DNA of 11,599 nucleotides from the NCBI GenBank assembly GCA_964355045.1, contig CAYHCM010000106.1:1-11599 (forward strand), read 5' to 3'. The notes under the pieces are model-generated. The model saw nothing but the letters and a program-made list of their open reading frames with translations. It searched no databases and was not told the DNA's origin. How positions within the stretch are numbered: the stretch's first letter is position 1; every line of letters begins with the position of its first letter. The position numbers were made by a program, and so were the translations under genes. Below, one piece after another: positions 7,007 through 11,599 of the stretch. The stretch is from JABWCE01 sp964355045. Lineage in GTDB: Bacteria; Bacteroidota; Bacteroidia; NS11-12g; UBA9320.

Positions 7007-7176
7007 TATGGTCTTTAAGCTTACTTCTATTACCAGAGAGTGCACTTGTATTTTTCGACATACGTCTTTAAATAATACGTACGAAGATTATGAGAATAAA
7101 TAGAATTTAAAATGATTAAAATCATACCTTATCTGAGATGTTTTTTTGACTCAATATTGTAAGCATAAATTGATTT

Positions 7177-7437
7177 TTACAAATAGTGGCCTCTGGCTGA
7201 ATGTATTAAAATCCTGCCATCCAGCATTTCATATACCAAACGGTCTTCGTGATTGATTCTTCGCGACCAAGATCCTGTAAGGCTGTATTTAAGCCGTTCG
7301 GGTTTTCCTATTCCTGAAAAAGGACTCTCGATAATTGAATTTACCAAGTTCGAAATTTTATTCATTACTTTTTGATTACCTGTATTTTTCCAATATTCAA
7401 TATCTGCTTTTGCTTTTGGAGTATATGCTACTTCCAT
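7177..7437 (-). CDS. yoeB: YoeB/Txe-family mRNA-interferase toxin
   Basis: This 86-residue RelE-superfamily ribonuclease toxin would cut mRNA on the ribosome when its antitoxin is lost. It matches YoeB over the whole length. Glu47 in GIGKPE is the expected general base, Arg66 in RRINHEDRLVY supports the phosphate, and His84-Tyr85 in ARGHY correspond to the essential C-terminal His-Tyr; here one extra Leu follows. All catalytic positions are present, so it is probably active. Its ATG lies inside the antitoxin gene (10-base overlap), the usual antitoxin-first order. Stop TAA. No clear strong terminator follows; a small dyad ATGATT / AATCAT lies at 7112-7125 with T residues beyond it in this direction. 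Confidence 0.9.
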   Translation of the reverse strand: MEVAYTPKAKADIEYWKNTGNQKVMNKISNLVNSIIESPFSGIGKPERLKYSLTGSWSRRINHEDRLVYEMLDGRILIHSARGHYL

Positions 7438-7637
7438 AAGTCCTCAGTTTTAATAATAGTAAAATTTCCTTTTTTGTATTGTTCCCTACTTTCTAAAATT
7501 TTAGCGACAAACTCCGGATTATATGGTTCTTCCTTCTTGATTTCAAATTTAATTTTGAGATTTTTCAAAAAATCTTTTAAGGCATTAATCTGGTCAATAG
7601 TAGTTGGATGAGCAATAAATATATTTTCTGTTTGCAT
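7428..7637 (-). CDS. Antitoxin of the YoeB-type toxin (DUF2683-like)
   Basis: The 69 residues resemble the small Bacteroidota antitoxins of the DUF2683 type rather than the classical YefM/Phd fold. They begin IAHPTTIDQINALKDFLK, which reads as an amphipathic helix, followed by the conserved-looking KKEEPYNPEFVAKILESRE, and end with an acidic-aromatic tail EDLWK that probably covers the toxin. No separate DNA-binding domain can be recognised, so how the pair is autoregulated is unclear. The family name is from memory. The role follows mainly from the position: directly upstream of and overlapping the toxin gene, with its own promoter. Confidence 0.8.
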   Translation of the reverse strand: MQTENIFIAHPTTIDQINALKDFLKNLKIKFEIKKEEPYNPEFVAKILESREQYKKGNFTIIKTEDLWK

Positions 7638-7658
7638 GATTATTTCTTTTTTGTATCA

Positions 7659-7688
7659 CAAAATTACAGAATTATTCCATACTGAAAA
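7659..7688 (-). promoter_or_regulatory. Bacteroidota-type promoter of the toxin-antitoxin pair
   Basis: Read leftward, TAATTTTG (7659-7666) is a perfect match to the Bacteroidota -7 consensus TAnnTTTG. It is preceded after 18 bp by TTTT (7685-7688), one base off the TTTG -33 box. The antitoxin ATG lies 21 bases downstream, giving a short leader. This is the best promoter match in the window. Confidence 0.55.
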
Positions 7689-7700
7689 GAATTCTAAAAT

Positions 7701-7727
7701 GATTTTCTAAAGTAGTATCAGAAAATC
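7701..7727 (-). terminator. Hairpin after the DUF4349 gene, candidate terminator
   Basis: GATTTTCT (7701-7708) and AGAAAATC (7720-7727) form a perfect 8-bp stem with an 11-base loop, 5 bp after the DUF4349 stop codon. In the direction of transcription it is followed by ATTTTAG. Its place between the end of one operon and the promoter of the next fits a terminator, although the stem is AT-rich. Confidence 0.45.
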
Positions 7728-7732
7728 TCTTC

Positions 7733-8617
7733 CTACTCGTTTAGTTTGGTGTTAATAATTTTTAAAAGTTTTAATTTGTCAATTATTAACAGCAAAATAA
7801 AAATTGACAACGCCATACACAAAAATGAAAATATTAAAATGGCGTAATATTCAATGGTCCATTCAAGGGCAACTACCAATCGCCTTAAAAAGCTGATTTT
7901 CCTTTCGGCTGCTCCTTCGTATAGCGAAAATTTGATAGTACAAAATTCATTTTCAGAATCAAAGTTTCCAAGTTCTACTCCCAATTCCTGCATCTGGCTT
8001 TCTATTTCTAAAATTTTATTATTAAGCGCAATATGTTCGTTAATAGTTCCACCCCTCGACTTTAAGTCGTTCAATGAAATTAAGTTTTTTTCAAGAGATG
8101 CTTTCTTGGCATTGAGCTGCCGATACTCATTTGTTTTATCAATTTTTGTAACTTCTTTTGATTTAATATCCCCAAATTCCCTGATTTTTAAATAAAAACT
8201 ATCAAATTTTTCAGGGCTGATTCCTATGAGTAAATGAATTTCCTGATTGCCTTTATTTCCGGTATTTTGCTCATATTGGATTATCCCTTCAAAATTTCCG
8301 GTTGTGATTTTTATATTCTTTACATCTTTTTCAAAATGCGATGATTTAGATTTAACAGTAGCTGTTTTCTCATATTTTTGAGAAGATGCGAAGCTTGCCT
8401 GTTGGCCAACATCCTGTTTTTGAAACTTTTTTTCGGAGGCATAATTCTTTCTTAAATTATCAACGCTGCTAAAAAAATCACGTGAATAATCATCATCTCC
8501 AAATGTAAGTTCAGTTGAGACATAACCATACATTAATCGAAAAATTAACATGACGAAAAACAGCCCTCCGAACCATTTTCCATATTTCCAAAATCTTTGT
8601 TTAAAAGTATGTTTCAT
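7733..8617 (-). CDS. DUF4349 domain-containing membrane protein
   Basis: This 294-residue protein has an N-terminal membrane anchor (residues about 14-33) and a second hydrophobic segment at about 255-280, so the region between (about 220 residues) probably faces the periplasm. Family signatures seen are KYEKTATVKSK near 81-91, GIIQYEQNTGNKG at 111-123, the KTNEYRQLNAKKASLEKNL helix at 161-179, and ELGNFDSENEFCTIKFSLYE at 215-234. Residues 165-215 are heptad-like and probably form a coiled coil. No enzyme motif is present and the family function is unknown; roles in envelope or protein quality control have been guessed elsewhere but nothing here supports one. It is the last gene of the fdhD operon, 38 bp after the DUF7009-like gene. 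Stop TAG or TGA is not used; it ends with TAA. Confidence 0.85.
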   Translation of the reverse strand: MKHTFKQRFWKYGKWFGGLFFVMLIFRLMYGYVSTELTFGDDDYSRDFFSSVDNLRKNYASEKKFQKQDVGQQASFASSQKYEKTATVKSKSSHFEKDVKNIKITTGNFEGIIQYEQNTGNKGNQEIHLLIGISPEKFDSFYLKIREFGDIKSKEVTKIDKTNEYRQLNAKKASLEKNLISLNDLKSRGGTINEHIALNNKILEIESQMQELGVELGNFDSENEFCTIKFSLYEGAAERKISFLRRLVVALEWTIEYYAILIFSFLCMALSIFILLLIIDKLKLLKIINTKLNE

Positions 8618-8655
8618 TTAATTTGCGTATTTCTAAAAATCTACTTAATCTGTGG

Positions 8656-9024
8656 TTAACAAACGGCATTCGGATTGGGATAATTATCACTTTGATCCTC
8701 GAGCGTATTGTCGAGGCAAACAAAATCTTTTTCTATCAATAAAAATAATTGTTTTCCCGACCCAATGTTTAATTTATTTTCTAAACTTATCTTATTCGTT
8801 TCTACCCATTCTTTTTTAAGAGGTTCAGGAATAAAAACGGTGATTTTATTGTCTTCAAAATTTGCAAAAATGGCATCAAGATTTTGCATACTCCGCAAAG
8901 CATATATAAATTGTGAACCACCAAATTCTGTTCTTTCTTCCAGATAACCGTTTGTGTCAAAATAATCCACTTCTGATTTGGAAAGTCTCATCCGTATTGA
9001 GTTTCCTTTAATTCTTAGTTTCAT
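8656..9024 (-). CDS. Small conserved Bacteroidota protein, DUF7009-like
   Basis: The 122 residues have no signal peptide or membrane segment. The start KLRIKGNSIRMRLSKSEVDYF, seen here as residues 2-22, and the C-terminal LLIEKDFVCLD followed by an acidic EDQSDNYPNP (97-118) are the parts I recognise from small Bacteroidota proteins that I recall as DUF7009. Residues 56-74 (FEDNKITVFIPEPLKKEW) look like a beta-rich core. Cys103 and Cys122 are the only cysteines. The function is unknown. It lies 18 bp after the DUF3089-like gene in the fdhD operon, so a link to formate dehydrogenase or molybdenum cofactor handling is possible but not shown. Confidence 0.7.
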   Translation of the reverse strand: MKLRIKGNSIRMRLSKSEVDYFDTNGYLEERTEFGGSQFIYALRSMQNLDAIFANFEDNKITVFIPEPLKKEWVETNKISLENKLNIGSGKQLFLLIEKDFVCLDNTLEDQSDNYPNPNAVC

Positions 9025-9042
9025 TTTCTTTAAATTTATTTC

Positions 9043-10089
9043 TTACCTATTTGGATTCAAGTAAGCATTTACCCTTTCGTCAACATTAGCTCTTATATCC
9101 ATATAAAAACCTTGATATTCCCATAAAGGACTGCTTTTTATTCTAATTGCATTAACTGAAAACAACATCTTTACTTCTTCATAATATAATTTGTTATCCC
9201 AAATATGGGTTTCATAAACCTCTTTAATTATTTTAAACCTGTGAGTAATTAATCCTAAATGTTTTGAACAATTGATGAATATATTATTTTCCCTTGACCA
9301 TGAAACCGGATTCTGACAAATAATTTTTTTTGTAAAGTTTGTATCTGTTTCTCTAAAATACCCCCATGATAAAAGACAATTAAAATCATTACTGGTATTG
9401 CATGGCCTTAATGACAAAAATGAATCTCTCACAACAGGATATCCAATAAGGTATGCTGCAATTAGTTTTTTTTGTAGTGGCTTATTTTCAATAAATTCCT
9501 TTATTAATCTAACTGCAAGGTAAGTTCCTTCATCATCCGAGGCAATAAAAAATGGTCGGCCATTTTGATAATTTTTTACGTAAAATAAAAATGCTTCTTT
9601 AATATCCGAATACGCCAAATCTATGGCAAGTCTTGAATCAATTAAAGAATCTTTCGTTTGCCAGGCATATTCAATTGCTTGCCTGTATCGCGGAGCATAA
9701 ACTTTGCAAGACCCATTAAATACAGATGCCTCCATCTTAATATAAACGTCAACAAAATCAAAATCATAAGTACTATAATCTTCTACAGAACTGGTATTCC
9801 ACCCAAGACTATCACTGAATTTTCCTCTATAAGTATTTGGATGTATATAGAATACATCAGCTTTAGCCCTTTTTTGATTGTTTTTATATCCCTTTGGAGT
9901 TCTATCTGCCTTATCATTCACAAATGGCAATGCCAACCAATATTTCTTTTTTGAATAATCTGGAGCGAGTGGAGTTATTTCTTTATAAAATGAATGTAAA
10001 GGAACATAACGGTATTGGTTCTGCGTATTTACTTGTGCAAACACTTGGTTAGCAATAATAGAAATAATAAAAAGCCAAATGAATTTCAT
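9043..10089 (-). CDS. DUF3089 alpha/beta-hydrolase relative with a degenerate active site
   Basis: This 348-residue protein has a signal peptide at residues 1-18 (MKFIWLFIISIIANQVFA), so it is exported. DUF3089 features are ADVFYIHPNTY (77-87), KVYAPRYRQA (129-138), AIDLAYSDIKEAFLFYVKNYQNGRPFFIA as separate blocks between 155 and 183, and LIAAYLIGYPV (209-219). Where the family has the nucleophile elbow GHSQG, this protein reads SDDEG (184-188), with Asp186 at the serine position. Near the C-terminus WEYQGFYMDIRANV lacks the histidine I expect just before the DY of relatives. It is therefore probably inactive as a serine hydrolase, or uses Asp as nucleophile in the manner of epoxide hydrolases and haloalkane dehalogenases. 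Its ATG is 4 bp after the fdhD stop, with GAGGT 6 bases upstream, so the two are cotranscribed. Confidence 0.8.
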   Translation of the reverse strand: MKFIWLFIISIIANQVFAQVNTQNQYRYVPLHSFYKEITPLAPDYSKKKYWLALPFVNDKADRTPKGYKNNQKRAKADVFYIHPNTYRGKFSDSLGWNTSSVEDYSTYDFDFVDVYIKMEASVFNGSCKVYAPRYRQAIEYAWQTKDSLIDSRLAIDLAYSDIKEAFLFYVKNYQNGRPFFIASDDEGTYLAVRLIKEFIENKPLQKKLIAAYLIGYPVVRDSFLSLRPCNTSNDFNCLLSWGYFRETDTNFTKKIICQNPVSWSRENNIFINCSKHLGLITHRFKIIKEVYETHIWDNKLYYEEVKMLFSVNAIRIKSSPLWEYQGFYMDIRANVDERVNAYLNPNR

Positions 10090-10093
10090 GTTT

Positions 10094-10948
10094 TTACCTC
10101 AAAACCCTTTCTTCCCCACTATAAATATTAAACCGGTTATCTCTCAAAAAGCCAATCAAAGTAATTCCAAATTCAATGGCCATTTGCACTGCCAAACTTG
10201 ATGGGGCTCCTACGGCAGCAACAATTTTAATATTTGCCATAGCTGCTTTTTGTATCAACTCAAAACTAGCCCGGCCACTTAATAGTAAAATATATTTATC
10301 TAATGGCAATAAATTTTGAGTCAAAGCCACACCTATCAATTTATCCAAGGCATTGTGCCGCCCCACATCTTCGCGGGTTATTAATAATTTTCCTTCCAAA
10401 TCAAACAAAGCCGAGGCATGCAGCCCGCCTGTGGATTCAAACACATTTTGATTTTTTCTGAGAATATCGGGCAAAGAGTAAATTAATTCTTTAGTTACTG
10501 TAAAGGTTTTACCCGAAATGGTTTTATGAATATCACCTGTTGTTTTTACCGCTTCAATAGAGGCTTTACCGCAAACTCCGCAACTGGATGTGGTATAAAA
10601 ATGGCGTTCTAATTTTATCAAATCTAATTCCACATTTTCCTTCAATTCCACGATTACTATATTTTCAGGATTGAGCAGGGAATTAAAATAACTGATATTT
10701 AAAATATCGGTGTGATTTTTAATAATTCCTTCGGTATAAAGAAATCCTTCGGCCAATTCAAAATCATGGCCCGGAGTTCGCATGGTAATGGAAATACTTT
10801 TTGTTTTTCTATTCCCATCCAAACCATAAACCAAGCGGATTTCCAGAGGTTCTTCCACGGCTAACAAATCATTTTCAATAGCCTTATCGGTTAATCCCAA
10901 CGAATTAATTTTAATTATTTTAACCTCTGAAACGGATGAAACTGCCAT
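10094..10948 (-). CDS. fdhD: FdhD, formate dehydrogenase accessory sulfurtransferase
   Basis: FdhD carries sulfur from a cysteine desulfurase to the molybdenum cofactor before insertion into formate dehydrogenase, without which the enzyme is inactive. The 284-residue length is normal. The sulfur-carrying CxxC is Cys123-Gly-Val-Cys126 in SSCGVCGKAS. Other family motifs are RTPGHDFELAEGFLYTEGI (57-75), STGGLHASALF (172-182), REDVGRHNALDKLIG (192-206), SGRASFELIQKAA (224-236) and GFLRDNRFNIYSG (266-278). It leads a four-gene leftward operon. The structural genes it should serve lie about 3.2 kb further along the same strand, and mobA lies just upstream. Stop TAA. Confidence 0.95.
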   Translation of the reverse strand: MAVSSVSEVKIIKINSLGLTDKAIENDLLAVEEPLEIRLVYGLDGNRKTKSISITMRTPGHDFELAEGFLYTEGIIKNHTDILNISYFNSLLNPENIVIVELKENVELDLIKLERHFYTTSSCGVCGKASIEAVKTTGDIHKTISGKTFTVTKELIYSLPDILRKNQNVFESTGGLHASALFDLEGKLLITREDVGRHNALDKLIGVALTQNLLPLDKYILLLSGRASFELIQKAAMANIKIVAAVGAPSSLAVQMAIEFGITLIGFLRDNRFNIYSGEERVLR

Positions 10949-10952
10949 TGGT

Positions 10953-10985
10953 CAAATTTACAAATTATTGCTACTTAAATGCAAA
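10953..10985 (-). promoter_or_regulatory. Candidate promoter of the fdhD operon
   Basis: TTTG (10982-10985) and, after 21 bp, TAAATTTG (10953-10960) match both Bacteroidota promoter boxes exactly. The second box ends only 4 bases before the fdhD ATG, so transcription would start almost at the start codon. Either the mRNA is nearly leaderless, translation starts further in, or the match is chance in AT-rich DNA. Confidence 0.35.
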
Positions 10986-11008
10986 ATATTTTCTTTTTGA
11001 TTTAACAA

Positions 11009-11097
11009 TTGAACAACATAGGAACATAGATATTTAAGGATTTACATAGTTAATGTCTATGTGATTTTCTATGTTCCTATCCTTCTATGTGGTTCAA
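11009..11097. repeat. Palindromic intergenic repeat between mobA and fdhD
   Basis: The left arm (11009-11030) reads TTGAAC-A-ACATA-GGAACATAGA. The right arm (11068-11097) is its reverse complement with an 8-base insertion and small changes. ACATAG occurs perfectly at 11016, 11024 and 11044, and its complement CTATGT at 11057, 11069 and 11085, so the element is symmetric around about 11053. The inner pair forms a 6-bp stem with a 7-base loop. The right arm covers the mobA stop codon. From memory, CATAG-rich palindromes of this kind are scattered between genes in flavobacteria. It may end mobA transcription or stabilise its mRNA. Confidence 0.6.
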
Positions 11098-11599
11098 TTT
11101 TTAGTGTTTTCCTTTAATTTCAGCAAGGATTCCGTGTACTGTTCAATTGTATCTACACTTGTTAAACTTGCCAAAGATTCAGGTATAATTTTTTTTGAAC
11201 TAATTGTCTTCAAAAAATGGCGCAATGAATAATTTCCATCTTTAAAATAATCTTGAAGTTTTAAAAGGCACCTATTTTCATAAATGGCTAAAAGAGGTTC
11301 TTCAAATTGTGTTTCAGAATTATAAAAGCACAAAGCCTCTGTCTGATTATCCCTGTTTTGAATCAGGTTTTTCACATCATCGAGTGTCAAAAACGGATAA
11401 TCACACCCCAAAACCAGAAATGAAGCATCAGGATACATCAGGTTTGCGCTTAATAATGCAGCCATTGGTCCTATATTAACATATGGAGGTTTGTCAATAA
11501 TCAGATTATAAAATTCGTTTATATTAACGGCCTGCTGTGAATTACATGAGATAAAAACTTTATCACAAAAACCTTCCAGCATTTGATACAAATAATATC
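11094..11599 (-). CDS. mobA: MobA, molybdenum cofactor guanylyltransferase (3' part, runs off the window)
   Basis: MobA joins GMP from GTP to molybdopterin, making the MGD cofactor that formate dehydrogenase needs. The visible frame is open to the window edge, so about the first quarter of the protein, including the GGxSxRMGxDK nucleotide-binding loop, lies outside. The only internal candidate start is TTG at 11591, which I reject. Within the 165 residues read from that TTG are GPMAALLSA (41-49), the metal-binding LGCDYPFLT (61-69), FEEPLLAIY (96-104) and SVDTIEQY (145-152), all in the family's order and spacing. MocA-type cytidylyltransferases are related, but the context with fdhD and a bis-MGD enzyme favours MobA. 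Stop TGA. Confidence 0.88.
   Translation of the reverse strand, partial: YYLYQMLEGFCDKVFISCNSQQAVNINEFYNLIIDKPPYVNIGPMAALLSANLMYPDASFLVLGCDYPFLTLDDVKNLIQNRDNQTEALCFYNSETQFEEPLLAIYENRCLLKLQDYFKDGNYSLRHFLKTISSKKIIPESLASLTSVDTIEQYTESLLKLKENTKN

Noticed and set aside
11094..11591. A complete 165-residue protein starting at the TTG at 11591
   Set aside because: The frame stays open to the window edge and the translation begins in the middle of the MobA fold, lacking the nucleotide-binding loop; the gene is simply cut by the window.

Overview
The window looks like a Bacteroidota chromosome segment, from memory closest to flavobacterial or sphingobacterial types. The evidence is a secreted protease with a C-terminal type IX secretion (Por) sorting domain, several Bacteroidota-typical uncharacterised families (DUF4349, DUF3089, a DUF7009-like protein, a DUF2683-like antitoxin), an AT-rich base composition, and a TAnnTTTG-type promoter. 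One gene reads to the right (positions 527-1738); everything else reads to the left.

Layout from left to right. Positions 1-526 are non-coding but rich in inverted and short direct repeats. Positions 527-1738 encode a trypsin-fold serine protease that converges on the next operon across a 49-bp AT-only hairpin. Positions 1788-6928 hold a tight three-cistron operon, transcribed right to left, for a cytoplasmic NAD-linked formate dehydrogenase: a NuoE/HydC-like [2Fe-2S] subunit, a NuoF/HydB-like FMN/NAD(H) subunit with extra ferredoxin domains, and the molybdenum/tungsten catalytic subunit. The catalytic subunit gene is broken by one in-frame TAG codon at 4203-4205, between the second and third cysteines of its N-terminal histidine-cysteine [4Fe-4S] motif. 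Both sides stay in frame and together would make a normal-length 909-residue protein. Positions 7177-7637 hold a YoeB-type toxin and its overlapping antitoxin. Positions 7733-10948 are a second leftward operon: fdhD, a DUF3089 alpha/beta-hydrolase relative that has lost its catalytic serine, a DUF7009-like small protein, and a DUF4349 membrane protein. Positions 11094-11599 hold the 3' part of mobA, running off the window edge, separated from fdhD by a palindromic intergenic repeat.

How the genes fit together: MobA makes the guanine-dinucleotide form of the molybdopterin cofactor, FdhD is the sulfurtransferase that sulfurates it for insertion into formate dehydrogenase, and the three-subunit enzyme oxidises formate (or reduces CO2) with NAD(H). 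The extra ferredoxin modules of the NuoF-like subunit match those of electron-bifurcating hydrogenases and formate dehydrogenases, so ferredoxin may be a third partner; this is inference. TAG, TGA and TAA are all used as ordinary terminators in this window, so the internal TAG is not explained by a simple genetic-code change. It is either a nonsense mutation, a sequencing error, a true split into two polypeptides, or a readthrough site. This is the observation most worth checking.
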